A stretch of DNA of 64,000 nucleotides from RYN-230 sp963770545. GTDB lineage: Bacteria > Actinomycetota > Actinomycetes > Streptosporangiales > Streptosporangiaceae. Below are positions 1 to 8,537 of this stretch, in pieces. Numbering within the stretch: position 1 is the first letter of the stretch; the number at the start of each line of letters is the position of its first letter. A program made the position numbers and the translations under genes. The stretch lies in the NCBI GenBank assembly GCA_963770545.1, contig CAVYQF010000016.1:1-64000 (forward strand). Reading direction: 5' to 3'. The notes beneath the pieces were generated by a model, which was not told where the DNA came from, searched no databases, and saw only the letters and a list, made by a program, of their open reading frames with translations.

Positions 1-2704
1 GAAGCTGGTCGAACTCATGTGCGCGAAGCGGGTGCGAGAAGTAGAAGCCCTGGGCCACCTGGCAGCCGAGCATCTTGAGCCCGGCGACCTGGCTCTTGGT
101 TTCGACCCCCTCGGCGACCGTGGCGATGCCCATGGCGTTGGCCAGGTCGATAACGGCCCGGACGATCGCCGAGTCCACCGGGCTTTCGGCCACCCCCTGG
201 ACGAACGCGCGGTCCACCTTCACCTCGTGGACGGGGAACTGCTTCAGGTACGCGAGGGAAGAATGGCCGGTACCGAAGTCGTCGATGGCCAGGCGCACAC
301 CCAGCCGGTTCAGTTTCTTCATGACCTCGCGGGCACTGGAAATGTCCGCCATGACCATGCTCTCGGTGATCTCGAAGATGAGCAGCTCGGCGGGCAGACC
401 CGTCGCATCCAGGACTCCGGCCACCTGCGCCAGCAGCCCGCTCTCCTGGAACTGGCGGGGCGAGAGGTTAATGCTGATCGGCAGGCTCACGCCCAGCCGG
501 TCACGGATCGAGCACAGCCGCTCGCACGCGCGGTCAAGCACGTAACGCCCCAGCGGCAGGATCAGCCCAGTCTCCTCGGCCATCGGGATGAACTTCTCGG
601 GGCTGATCAGGCCGCTGGTCGGGTGACGCCAACGCACCAGCGCCTCAGCGCCCACGATGAGTTCCTCGTCGAGGGAGTAGAACGGCTGGTAGTACACCTC
701 GAGCTCGTCCCGCTCGATCCCCTTGCGCAGATCGGCCTCCATCTGCAGCCGCTCCGACGAGCGGGTGCCCATGGACGCCTGGTCGAACACCCGGTAGGTG
801 CCGCCTCCGGTCTTGGCCTTGGCCTCGTACATGGCCACGTCGGCGTTGCGGAGCACATCGTCAGCGCTCTTGCCCGGCTCGGTCAGGGCGATGCCAACCG
901 AAACGCTAGCGAACAGCTCGTGACCGTCGGTGAGCGCGATGGGCTGCTGGACGGCGGCGCAGATCCGCCGGGCGGCGGCGACGGCCACCTCCACTCCGGC
1001 CACATCCTCCAGCAGCACCACGAATTCGTCCCCGCCGAATCGGGCCAGCAGATCGTTACTGCGCACCCCCGCCTTGAGCCGGGCCCCGATCGCGACGAGG
1101 AACCCGTCCCCGGTCACGTGGCCGAGGCTGTCGTTGATGCTCTTGAAGCGGTCCACGTCAACGAAGATGAGGGCGTGCGTCTTCCGGTCCAGCACAGAAC
1201 GCCGGAGGGCCTGATCCAGCCGCTCCACCAGCAGCCGGCGATTAGCCAGGCCGGTGAGGCTGTCGTAGAAGGCGTGGTGGTGGAGCTCGTCCTCGAAGGC
1301 CTTGCGCTCAGTGATGTCGCGGAAGGTGATCACCGCGCCGGAAGGCGTGCCATCGCCCAGGACCGCCGACGCCGTGTAGGCGACGGGGATAGTGCCGCCG
1401 TTCCGGCCGCGGAAACGTGCGTCATCCTCCCGGATGACCCGGCCCGTCCGCATGGCCTCGCGGGCCGGCTCGAGCAGGAAAGCGGGGGCCATCGGGGCAC
1501 CGTCGGTCACCGGATCGTCGATCGCGATGCCGAGGGACGGGAGCTCGATGAGGTCGGCCGCCGCGCGATTGACGAAGGTCAGCTCCCCGGCCGCATCGAT
1601 GGCGCAGACACCCTCACCGATGTTGAGCGTGATCGAGGAGAGCCGCTCCCGCTCCACGTGGACCTGCTGGTACAGCTCGGCGTTGCTGAGCGCACCGCTG
1701 CCCACGGCGGCCAGGGCCTGCAGCAAGCCCTGGTCGGCCTCGTCGAACGGCTCATCGCGCCGCCGTCCCGACACGACCAGCCACTGCCGCCGGCCGGCCA
1801 CGGTCATCGGCGCGGCCAGCTGGCCAGCGGCGGGGCCCTCGGCGGTCAGGATGGCCCCCGGGCTGCGGAGCAGCCGCCGCACCGCGTCGCGGATCGTCTC
1901 GAGCACGGCCTGCTGGCGCAGTCCCCGGTTGGCCTCGAGCGTGGCCTCGTACAGCCCCTTCATCCGGCTCCGGTCGTGCAGCGCCGCGAAGCGGGCGCTG
2001 ATGAGCTGGCGTTCCAGGACCAGCGCCGGGATGGCCAGGGCCAGGACCCACAGATGCACCTGGATGGCCAGGGCCAGAATCACGCCCGACAGTGCACCGG
2101 TGCCCGCCAGGGTCACCTGCAGCGGAAGGTCGTTAGTGATCTCTTTATGGGTCGTGCCCAGAGAGACCTCGACCATGGACACCAGGAGCAGGTTGACGAG
2201 GAGGTAGACGCCCACCCCGACCGCGACTGCGGCGACCTGGCTCGGGGTGATCGAACCAGACGGTGAGGCAACGGCACGCATGGCCGCGAGTCCCAGACCC
2301 GCGGAGATCAGGACCTGCCCCGCGTTGAACGCCGACTTGACCAGAGGCCGACGGCGGCCCGCCTGGGCCAGGATCGTCACCAGGGCCAGGGTCCCCAGAG
2401 TGAGCAGGGGTGACACCAGCAGGGCGAGGATGACGAAGAAACCCTCGTCCATGTTGATGGCCTCGGACTCACCGCCCCGGTAGACGACGACCGGCCACAG
2501 CCAGCTCCCCAGGGCGAGGACTCCCATTGCGGTAGCGATGATCCACTGACTCTCACCGACTGGTCCCGCCGCCGATTGCCGCCATCCAGCGACCGCCAGG
2601 GCACACACGCCCCCCGCGACCGAGGCGGTCACGATGACCCAGGTCGTACCGGGTACCTTGGTAGCCTGGCTCGCCGCCGGGCTGGCCACTTCCACCCGGG
2701 TCAC
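1..2704 (-). CDS. Membrane GAF-PAS-GGDEF-EAL cyclic-di-GMP protein (3' end cut by window)
   Basis: About 900 residues are visible; the C-terminus lies beyond position 1. Reading the minus strand gives several hydrophobic segments in the first ~200 residues, a GAF-like region, a PAS domain ending just before ITFRDITERK, a GGDEF domain with an intact GGDEF active-site motif (about 1027-1053), and an EAL domain with GAEALVRW (about 630-650) running to the edge (KMLGCQVAQGFYFSHPL). Both motifs are intact, so diguanylate cyclase and phosphodiesterase activity are both possible; which one dominates cannot be read from sequence. No ATG starts the frame. I chose GTG at 2704 because it overlaps the TGA of the upstream protease gene (GTGA), the coupling style used across this window; GTGs at 2695 and 2689 are alternatives. 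The coupling suggests co-expression with the secreted protease. Confidence 0.85.
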   Translation of the reverse strand, partial: MTRVEVASPAASQATKVPGTTWVIVTASVAGGVCALAVAGWRQSAAGPVGESQWIIATAMGVLALGSWLWPVVVYRGGESEAINMDEGFFVILALLVSPLLTLGTLALVTILAQAGRRRPLVKSAFNAGQVLISAGLGLAAMRAVASPSGSITPSQVAAVAVGVGVYLLVNLLLVSMVEVSLGTTHKEITNDLPLQVTLAGTGALSGVILALAIQVHLWVLALAIPALVLERQLISARFAALHDRSRMKGLYEATLEANRGLRQQAVLETIRDAVRRLLRSPGAILTAEGPAAGQLAAPMTVAGRRQWLVVSGRRRDEPFDEADQGLLQALAAVGSGALSNAELYQQVHVERERLSSITLNIGEGVCAIDAAGELTFVNRAAADLIELPSLGIAIDDPVTDGAPMAPAFLLEPAREAMRTGRVIREDDARFRGRNGGTIPVAYTASAVLGDGTPSGAVITFRDITERKAFEDELHHHAFYDSLTGLANRRLLVERLDQALRRSVLDRKTHALIFVDVDRFKSINDSLGHVTGDGFLVAIGARLKAGVRSNDLLARFGGDEFVVLLEDVAGVEVAVAAARRICAAVQQPIALTDGHELFASVSVGIALTEPGKSADDVLRNADVAMYEAKAKTGGGTYRVFDQASMGTRSSERLQMEADLRKGIERDELEVYYQPFYSLDEELIVGAEALVRWRHPTSGLISPEKFIPMAEETGLILPLGRYVLDRACERLCSIRDRLGVSLPISINLSPRQFQESGLLAQVAGVLDATGLPAELLIFEITESMVMADISSAREVMKKLNRLGVRLAIDDFGTGHSSLAYLKQFPVHEVKVDRAFVQGVAESPVDSAIVRAVIDLANAMGIATVAEGVETKSQVAGLKMLGCQVAQGFYFSHPLRAHEFDQL

Positions 2705-4371
2705 TTCCACGCTGAACTGTTCCACGCCGAGCCGTTCCAGGCGGCCCCGTTCCAGGCCGACCCGGCCCAGCCGGCGTCGTTCCAGGCCTTGCCCGTCCAG
2801 TCCTCGGCGTTCCACGAGGCCCCGGTCCAGCCACCGTCATTCCAGGCCTTGCCCGTCCAGGTCCAGCCGTTCCAGTCGGCACCGCTCCACGCCCAGCCGT
2901 TCCAGGTCGGGCCGCCGGACGGTGCCGGGCTCAGGCTGAGCCCGGCCCACAGGCTCGCGTTCCAGGTGTCGGCGGAGCCGCTGGGCGACAGGGACACCGT
3001 GGCGCCCAGCAGGGAACCGAGGAGACCGGTGGCGGACTGGTTGTACTCCATGGGGCCCGCGGTGGCCGCCGCGTAGGCGTCCAGGGCCCCGTGGCCGTCC
3101 ACGAAGGGGTTCCCGACCGGGCCCGGGGTGGTGGCGCCGAGCAGGCGCGCCTTCACCTCGTTGGGCGTGAGCCCCGGGTGGTCCGCCAGCACCAGCGCCG
3201 CCGCGCCGCTGGTGATCGCGGCGCTGAACGAGGTGCCCGAGCCCACGAAGCTGGCCTGGCCGACCTGGGCCGAGGGGTACTGGGTGTCGATGGTCGAGCC
3301 GGGTGCGGCCAGGCTGACCACGGACCGGCCCGACGCCACCAGGTCAGGCTTGGCCCAGCCGTCACGGGAAGTCGGCCCGACACTGCTGAAGTCGGCCATC
3401 TCGTCGTCCGCGGTGGACGGCGTGGCCATGTCGTCCAGGGCCCCGGCGGTGATGACCATCGGGTCGTCGCCTGGGGACAGGATGGTGCCGTTGAACGGCC
3501 CGGCGTTGCCCGCCGAGGCCACCACCGTAATGCCCGCGTTCCACACCGCCTGGACGGCCTGGTCCAGCGGGTTGGTGACCGTGGACTGGCTGGACTGGTA
3601 CCCCAGGGACAGGTTGAGGATCCGGATGCCGTACTGGGCCGCATGGTCAACCGTCCACTGCAGGCCGGTGATCAGCGTGCCCAGGTCGGTCACGCCGGTC
3701 GGCCCGGCCACCTTGACCGACACCAGGTTGGCTCCGGGCGCCTCACCCGAGTACTGCCCGTTCGACGAGGCGCCATTACCTGCGATGAGCCCGGCCACGA
3801 AGGTGCCGTGCCCGTAATTGTCCTGGAACGGGTTGTTCCCGCCGGTCAGGTCCACTCCGCCGACCAGGCGGCCGGAGAAGTCAGCCAGGTTGTCGATGCC
3901 GGTGTCCACCACGGCCACGGTGACGCCCTGGCCGGTATCTCCCTGGGCCGCCAGCTGGTTGGCCCCGGTCTCCTGGAGAAAGGCATCCGACGGCGTATGC
4001 GGCCCAGTGGACTCCGTGGGGGATGACTGGACGCTCACTGAAAGATCCGGAGTCACGGTGATCCCGGGCAGCGCCGCCAGCACCGGCGCCAGGAGCGTGG
4101 GGATCTGGGCCTCGACGCCATTAATGAGGCGGAACTTGCTCAGGACTGTACCGCCGACCTCCAGCACCGCGGTCACCGGGCTCAGCAGCCCGGTCGCGGT
4201 GACGATCACCGTCTCCCCCGGGCTCGCGGACGCGGCCGGGGCGGCGGTCAGCGACGTTCCCGCCAAGCTCACTGCTAGTATCGCCGCCGTAGCGGCCATC
4301 CGCCCCTTCTTACGGCGGGCGCGCCTCGTCCCGGAACTGACACCTGCGCCGAATGAGACATAATGCCACAT
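2701..4371 (-). CDS. Secreted subtilisin-like S8 serine protease with Trp-rich repeat tail
   Basis: A 556-residue exported protease. The catalytic triad motifs are present in S8 order: AVVDTGID (Asp), GHGTFVAG (His) and GTSFSAA (Ser). An Arg/Lys-rich n-region, a hydrophobic core and an Ala-rich cleavage region ending ASASPG form a signal peptide. An in-frame ATG exists at 4482, but ATG 4371 has a strong GGGGAGGGG Shine-Dalgarno just upstream and puts the signal peptide at the N-terminus, so I start there. The last ~90 residues carry about 18 tryptophans in a spaced pattern (units such as GSAWN, GAAWN, TGKAWND). This low-complexity tail may bind the wall or a surface, but its function is unknown. 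The TGA overlaps the GTG of the GGDEF/EAL gene. Confidence 0.9.
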   Translation of the reverse strand: MWHYVSFGAGVSSGTRRARRKKGRMAATAAILAVSLAGTSLTAAPAASASPGETVIVTATGLLSPVTAVLEVGGTVLSKFRLINGVEAQIPTLLAPVLAALPGITVTPDLSVSVQSSPTESTGPHTPSDAFLQETGANQLAAQGDTGQGVTVAVVDTGIDNLADFSGRLVGGVDLTGGNNPFQDNYGHGTFVAGLIAGNGASSNGQYSGEAPGANLVSVKVAGPTGVTDLGTLITGLQWTVDHAAQYGIRILNLSLGYQSSQSTVTNPLDQAVQAVWNAGITVVASAGNAGPFNGTILSPGDDPMVITAGALDDMATPSTADDEMADFSSVGPTSRDGWAKPDLVASGRSVVSLAAPGSTIDTQYPSAQVGQASFVGSGTSFSAAITSGAAALVLADHPGLTPNEVKARLLGATTPGPVGNPFVDGHGALDAYAAATAGPMEYNQSATGLLGSLLGATVSLSPSGSADTWNASLWAGLSLSPAPSGGPTWNGWAWSGADWNGWTWTGKAWNDGGWTGASWNAEDWTGKAWNDAGWAGSAWNGAAWNGSAWNSSAWK

Positions 4372-4510
4372 TTGGCCACCCCTCCCCTTGGCGCCTTTTG
4401 ATCCACCTACGGTACGCAGGTCGGCCCCGATTTTGGGGGGAATTGGCATACACAAATTGCGATTCTGGCTATTGTCATCCAATTCAAAGGAAATTAGTAG
4501 TCAGAATTAA

Positions 4511-4536
4511 CTCCGAATATGATTAGTAATTCGGAG
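4511..4536. terminator. Small hairpin in AT-rich spacer between nadC and the protease gene
   Basis: An 8-bp perfect stem (CTCCGAAT / ATTCGGAG) with a 10-nt loop lies 48 nt past the nadC stop and upstream of the protease start. The flanking ~120 bp are conspicuously AT-rich for this genome, as expected of a promoter region. It could be a weak nad operon terminator or a regulator site for the protease. No U-tract is evident. Confidence 0.35.
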
Positions 4537-4584
4537 GCGAATTGACCGGAATATGGCAAGATAACCGATATGCCCGCCGCGCAG

Positions 4585-5475
4585 TCAGCCACCCAGCACG
4601 TCCAGCCCCAGATCGAGCGCCGGGCTCGAATGGGTGAGCGCGCCGACGGAGACGAAGTCGACACCGGTCTCCGCGACCGCCCGGGCCTCCTCCAGCCGTA
4701 GCCCCCCGCTGGCTTCCAGCCGGGTCCCGGGGTAGCCCCCCGCCAGGGCCGCGGCGGCCCGCAGCCCGGCGAGCCCCATGTTGTCGAGCAGGATGAGCGC
4801 CGCGCCGGCGTCCAGGGCCTCACGGACCTGGGCCAGGGTGTCGCACTCCACCTCCAGCGCCACGGCGGGCGCGGCGGCGCGCACGGCCGCGATCGCGACC
4901 GCGACGCCGCCGGCCGCCACCACGTGGTTGTCCTTGATCAGCGCGGCGTCGCCGAGTCCCATCCGGTGGTTCTGGCCACCGCCGCAGCGCACCGCGTACT
5001 TATCCAGCTGGCGCAGCCCCGGCGTGGTCTTGCGGGTGTCACGGACGGCGCATCCCGTGCCGGCCAGCGCGTCCGCCCACGCCCGGGTGGCCGTGGCGAT
5101 GCCCGACAGGTGGGTGAGGAAGTTGAGCAGGGTCCGTTCGGCGCCGAGCAGGTCCCGGAGCGGAGCCCGGATCCGCAGCACCTCGCTCCCCGCGTCGATC
5201 CGGTCCCCGTCCGCGCGCCGCGGCTGCGCCGCCTCCGGCGCGAGGCCGGCCGCGTCGAGCACGGCCAGCGCGACCGGGAGGCCCGCCAACACCCCGGGCT
5301 GCCGGGCCACGACCCCAGCCACCGCCGGGGCCCCCGGCGCCGCGGTCGCGGCCGAGGTGATGTCGGGCCCGTAGCGGAGATCCTCGTCGAGCGCGCCGCG
5401 CACCAGCCGCCCGGTCTCCCCCGGATCCAGTCCCGCGGCCACCAAACGCCCGGCGATGTCCACGTTCCCGGTCAC
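4585..5475 (-). CDS. nadC: Nicotinate-nucleotide pyrophosphorylase (carboxylating), quinolinate phosphoribosyltransferase
   Basis: Converts quinolinate and PRPP to nicotinate mononucleotide, CO2 and PPi, the last step of the de novo branch encoded here. The protein is 296 residues, normal for NadC. Family landmarks: ALDEDLRYGPDIT near the N-terminus, LNFLTHLSGIATATR, the PRPP/quinolinate-binding DTRKTTPGLRQLDKYAVRCGG (split here as DTRKTTPG and LDKYAVRCGG), HRMGLGD, IKDNH, and LLDNMGL / LEASGGL of the barrel end. A longer frame extends upstream, but GTG at 5475 overlaps the nadB TGA (GTGA) and gives the usual N-terminus. It is the last gene of nadA-nadB-nadC and follows the same repressor control. 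Confidence 0.95.
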   Translation of the reverse strand: MTGNVDIAGRLVAAGLDPGETGRLVRGALDEDLRYGPDITSAATAAPGAPAVAGVVARQPGVLAGLPVALAVLDAAGLAPEAAQPRRADGDRIDAGSEVLRIRAPLRDLLGAERTLLNFLTHLSGIATATRAWADALAGTGCAVRDTRKTTPGLRQLDKYAVRCGGGQNHRMGLGDAALIKDNHVVAAGGVAVAIAAVRAAAPAVALEVECDTLAQVREALDAGAALILLDNMGLAGLRAAAALAGGYPGTRLEASGGLRLEEARAVAETGVDFVSVGALTHSSPALDLGLDVLGG

Positions 5476-7322
5476 GCGCCGGCTCCCATCCCGGCCTGGA
5501 CGGCCCCGGCCTGGACGGGCCCGGCCTGGGAGACTCCGGCCTGGACGGCCCCGGCCGCCCACCGCTGGCCGTCTGCCGCACGGACCACCGTGTGCCGGGC
5601 CGGGCCAGGCCCGGCCGGTGACGCATCCCGCCAACGGTGACACCCCCGGCTCTCCGCGCGGGCCAGGGCGGCCGTCGTGACCAGGACCGAGACCACGTGC
5701 AGATTGGTCGCCTCGACGGTGGCCAGGTCCAGCCGCCCGCTGGCGGGCCGGGCCTGCGCCAGCGTCCGCCGGAGGCCTCCCAGGGCCTCGCGATCACGGA
5801 CTACCCCGGCGTACCGGGACATGGCCGCGGCCAGGACCGGCCGGGCGGCGGGGTTCGCCCCCGGGCAGGCCGGAGGCAGCCGCAGCCGGGCGGGCGGCTG
5901 CGGCAGGGCCCGCCCCAGCAGTTCCCCGGTGCGCCGTCCGGTGATCAGGGCCTCGGTCAGGGAATTGGAGGCGAGGCGGTTGGCCCCGTGCACCCCGGTC
6001 GAGGCGGCCTCCCCCACCGCGTACAGCCCGGGGACCGAGGTCCGCCCATCCAGGCTGGCCCGGACCCCGCCGCAGGAGTAGTGCGCGCCGGGTGCGACCG
6101 GGATCGGCTCGGCCGCCGGGTCGATCCCGCGCGCCCGGCACAGCCGGACCACGGTGGGGAAATCCCGATCCAGCACGGCGCGGCCCACCGTGGTGGCGTC
6201 CAGCCACAGATGATCGCCCGGGCCATCCGCGCCCGGCTGGCCGCACTCGGGTTGGTGACACCGGGGTCGGTCACCCGGGAGTTGGTCACCCGGGAGTTGG
6301 TCACCCGGGAGTTGGTCACACGGGGGTTGGTCACACTGGGCCATCCGCTGCTGCATGGCCGCCGCCACGACGTCCCGCGGGGCCAGGTCGCCGCGCGGAT
6401 GACGCCCGGCCATGACCGGCCGGCCCGCCGCGTCCACCAGCACCGCGCCGGCCCCGCGCAGGGCCTCAGTGATGAGAGGGCACTGACCGCGGGCCCCGTC
6501 CTGCCACAGCACCGTGGGATGGAATTGCACGAACTCGACGTCCCGCAGTTCGGCGCCGGCCCGGGCGGCCAGCGCCAGGCCGTCGCCGGTGAGCCCGGCC
6601 GGGCTGGTGGTGGTCGCGTAGGCCTGGCCGAAACCTCCGGTGGCGAGCACAACCGCGGCCGCGGTCACCACGCCGGCTCGCAGGACCCCGTCCCGTCCTG
6701 CGATCCCGGCCAGAACCCCGCCCACTGGCCCGCGATCCCCGGTCAGGGCGTCCAGCACAACGCAGTGGGTCAGCACCTGGACCCGGCTGGCCAGCAGGGC
6801 GGCGCGGAGCACCCGGTGCACCTCCGCGCCGATCGCGTCACCTCCGGCACTGACGATCCGGCTGCGGCTGTGCCCGCCCTCCAGGTGCAGGGCGGTGCGC
6901 TCCAGCCGGGCCCCCCGGGCGGCCAGGCGGGCGATCTCGCCGGGCGCTTCAGCGGCCAGCGCCGCCACGGCCGCCGGATCGCACAGGCCCGCGCCCGCGT
7001 CGAGCGTGTCCTGCTGATGCAGCGCCGGGGTGTCCCCCGGGCCGATGGCGGCGGCCAGGCCCCCCTGGGCCAGCGGCGTCGCGCCCCCGCCGATCCCGTC
7101 CTTGCTGAGCAGCAGCACGCGGCGGCCGTGACCGGCCGCGGTCAGCGCGGTGGTGATGCCCGCGGCCCCGGAGCCTACGACCACCACGTCCGCGTCGAGG
7201 GCCCAGCGCAGCGGCGACCGGGGCAGGCGGCGCAACTCCGCGCCGGCCACAGCGCCCGTCACCGAGCCGGTCATGGAGCCGGTCATGGAGCCGGTCACCG
7301 GGCCGGTCAGGGCGCCGGTCAC
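5472..7322 (-). CDS. nadB: L-aspartate oxidase
   Basis: FAD enzyme that oxidises L-aspartate to iminoaspartate for NadA. The N-terminal Rossmann motif VVVGSGAAGITTA, the active-site segment HSRSRIVSAGGDAIG, EFVQFHPT, GAHYSCGGV and GEAASTGVHGANRLASNS are all intact. At 616 residues it is longer than the ~540 usual for NadB. The excess lies in three repeat tracts: an N-terminal TGS(M/V) run, a central five-residue (QLPGD) tract encoded by 15-bp repeats at about 6251-6340, and a C-terminal (A/P)VQAG run. None falls in a catalytic motif. GTG at 7322 overlaps the nadA TGA; ATGs a few codons later in the repeat are alternatives. Co-transcribed with nadA and nadC. Confidence 0.93.
   Translation of the reverse strand: MTGALTGPVTGSMTGSMTGSVTGAVAGAELRRLPRSPLRWALDADVVVVGSGAAGITTALTAAGHGRRVLLLSKDGIGGGATPLAQGGLAAAIGPGDTPALHQQDTLDAGAGLCDPAAVAALAAEAPGEIARLAARGARLERTALHLEGGHSRSRIVSAGGDAIGAEVHRVLRAALLASRVQVLTHCVVLDALTGDRGPVGGVLAGIAGRDGVLRAGVVTAAAVVLATGGFGQAYATTTSPAGLTGDGLALAARAGAELRDVEFVQFHPTVLWQDGARGQCPLITEALRGAGAVLVDAAGRPVMAGRHPRGDLAPRDVVAAAMQQRMAQCDQPPCDQLPGDQLPGDQLPGDRPRCHQPECGQPGADGPGDHLWLDATTVGRAVLDRDFPTVVRLCRARGIDPAAEPIPVAPGAHYSCGGVRASLDGRTSVPGLYAVGEAASTGVHGANRLASNSLTEALITGRRTGELLGRALPQPPARLRLPPACPGANPAARPVLAAAMSRYAGVVRDREALGGLRRTLAQARPASGRLDLATVEATNLHVVSVLVTTAALARAESRGCHRWRDASPAGPGPARHTVVRAADGQRWAAGAVQAGVSQAGPVQAGAVQAGMGAGA
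6251..6340. repeat. 15-bp in-frame tandem repeat inside nadB
   Basis: Near-identical units of the form GTTGGTCACCCGGGA recur at 15-bp spacing. They encode a QLPGD-type pentapeptide run on the minus strand. The tract sits between conserved NadB blocks and preserves the reading frame. Confidence 0.85.
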
Positions 7323-8428
7323 CGGGCCCTCACCCCGGCCGGCGCGGGCGAGGCCCCCGCCGTGATCATCGCCTGGACCGCCCGCCGGGCCCGGTCGGCC
7401 ACGCCGGGAGCGACGTTCACTTCCTCCACCCCCTCGCGCAGACAGCGCAGCAGGGCGGCCGGCGTCGTCATTTTCATATAACGGCACACCGCATCGGGGT
7501 TGACGGGTTCCCAGCGCACCGCGGGGTTGGTCCGCCGCAACTGGTGCAGCAGGCCAGTCTCGGTCGCCACGAGCACGGTGGGCGCCGTGGTGGTGCGGGC
7601 CGCGGCGAGCATGCCCCCGGTCGACAGCACCCGGGTCCGGCCGGCCGGCAGATCGCCCTCCCCCGCCTGCCACAGGGCGGCGGTCGAGCACCCGCATTCG
7701 GGGTGGATGAACAGCTCGGCCTGAACGTCGGCGCTCGCCTTGCGGCGCAGTTCGGCAGGGCTGATCCCGGCGTGCACGTGGCATTCGCCGAGCCAGATGT
7801 GCAGGTTGCCGCGGCCGGTGACGCGCTGGACATAGGCGCCGAGGAACTGATCGGGCAGGAACAGCACCTCCCGACCGGCCGGGATGGACGCCACTATCTG
7901 CGCCGCGTTGGCCGAGGTACAGCACAGATCCGACTCGGCCTTGACCTCGGCGCTGGTGTTCACGTACGCGACGACCGCGGCCCTGGGGTGCTCGGCCTTC
8001 CACCCCCGGACCTGCTCCGCGGTGATCGCGTCGGCGAGCGAGCAGCCGGCCCGGGAGTCCGGGATCAGCACCGTCCGGTCCGGGGCGAGGATCTTGGCCG
8101 TCTCGGCCATGAAATAGACCCCGGCGAACACGATGACGCTGGCGGTGCTCGCGGCGGCCACGCGCGAGAGCCCGAGCGAGTCACCCACGTGATCGGCGAC
8201 GTCCTGGATCTCGGGCGCCTGGTAGTTGTGCGCAAGGATCACAGCGTCGCGCTGTGCGGCCAGCCTTCGGACCTCCGCCGCCCAGTCCCTCCCGGCCTGT
8301 TCTGGGCCGGCCGCCGTACCTGCCTCACCCGTCGCTGTGCTGGCCTGAGCGTCCGGTGCTGCTCCCGCCGCTGTGCTCGCCTGAGCTCCCGGTGCACCCG
8401 CCGCTGTGCCTGCGTCAGTCCTGGTCAT
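7319..8428 (-). CDS. nadA: Quinolinate synthase, [4Fe-4S] enzyme
   Basis: Condenses iminoaspartate with dihydroxyacetone phosphate to quinolinate. Recognised by HNYQAPEIQDVADHVGDSL, FMAETAKIL, and the three cysteines expected to hold the iron-sulfur cluster, in SDLCCTSANA, LGECHVHAG and HPECGCST. Start: a TTG at 8440 is in frame, but ATG 8428 has a purine-rich SD upstream. The ~45-residue N-terminus before the catalytic fold is Ala/Gly/Thr low-complexity with an AQAST-containing duplication, extra to the usual ~350-residue enzyme. First gene of the nad operon. The 27-bp palindrome 23 bp upstream of its start is the likely repressor site. Confidence 0.95.
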   Translation of the reverse strand: MTRTDAGTAAGAPGAQASTAAGAAPDAQASTATGEAGTAAGPEQAGRDWAAEVRRLAAQRDAVILAHNYQAPEIQDVADHVGDSLGLSRVAAASTASVIVFAGVYFMAETAKILAPDRTVLIPDSRAGCSLADAITAEQVRGWKAEHPRAAVVAYVNTSAEVKAESDLCCTSANAAQIVASIPAGREVLFLPDQFLGAYVQRVTGRGNLHIWLGECHVHAGISPAELRRKASADVQAELFIHPECGCSTAALWQAGEGDLPAGRTRVLSTGGMLAAARTTTAPTVLVATETGLLHQLRRTNPAVRWEPVNPDAVCRYMKMTTPAALLRCLREGVEEVNVAPGVADRARRAVQAMITAGASPAPAGVRAR

Positions 8429-8450
8429 GTCCGGTCCCAATCTCCCGCGG

Positions 8451-8477
8451 AGGTTTTAGACTCTGAGTCTAAAACCT
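8451..8477. promoter_or_regulatory. Perfect 27-bp palindrome, probable NrtR/NdnR-type operator
   Basis: Arms AGGTTTTAGACTC and GAGTCTAAAACCT around a single central T form a perfect inverted repeat between divergent nadA and the Nudix-HTH gene. NrtR/NdnR repressors are known to control NAD genes from palindromes in such intergenic regions. The assignment of this site to this protein is inference. Confidence 0.75.
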
Positions 8478-8499
8478 TTTCGCCTCGTAGTCTAAAACC
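8475..8499. promoter_or_regulatory. Second, degenerate copy of the nad operator
   Basis: The right half TAGTCTAAAACC repeats the half-site of the perfect palindrome, while the left half matches at about 8 of 12 positions. Its centre is 23 bp from that of the first site, roughly two helical turns, compatible with two repressor dimers on one DNA face. Confidence 0.5.
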
Positions 8500-8537
8500 T
8501 GATAGCCGGAAACGGGAAGGCTCAGTACCATGCGAAC

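Noticed and set aside
17..2266. Long open frame on the plus strand over the GGDEF/EAL gene
   Set aside because: Its translation is low-complexity His/Gln/Gly/Arg-rich without motifs; the minus strand shows intact GGDEF and EAL motifs.
4823..5797. Upstream extension of nadC to 5643
   Set aside because: The extension overlaps nadB in another frame and reads as Pro/Arg/Gly repeat; GTG 5475 gives the usual NadC length.
5637..7481. Plus-strand open frame over nadB
   Set aside because: Shadow of nadB; repeats such as VTRELVTRELV only mirror the nadB 15-bp repeat.
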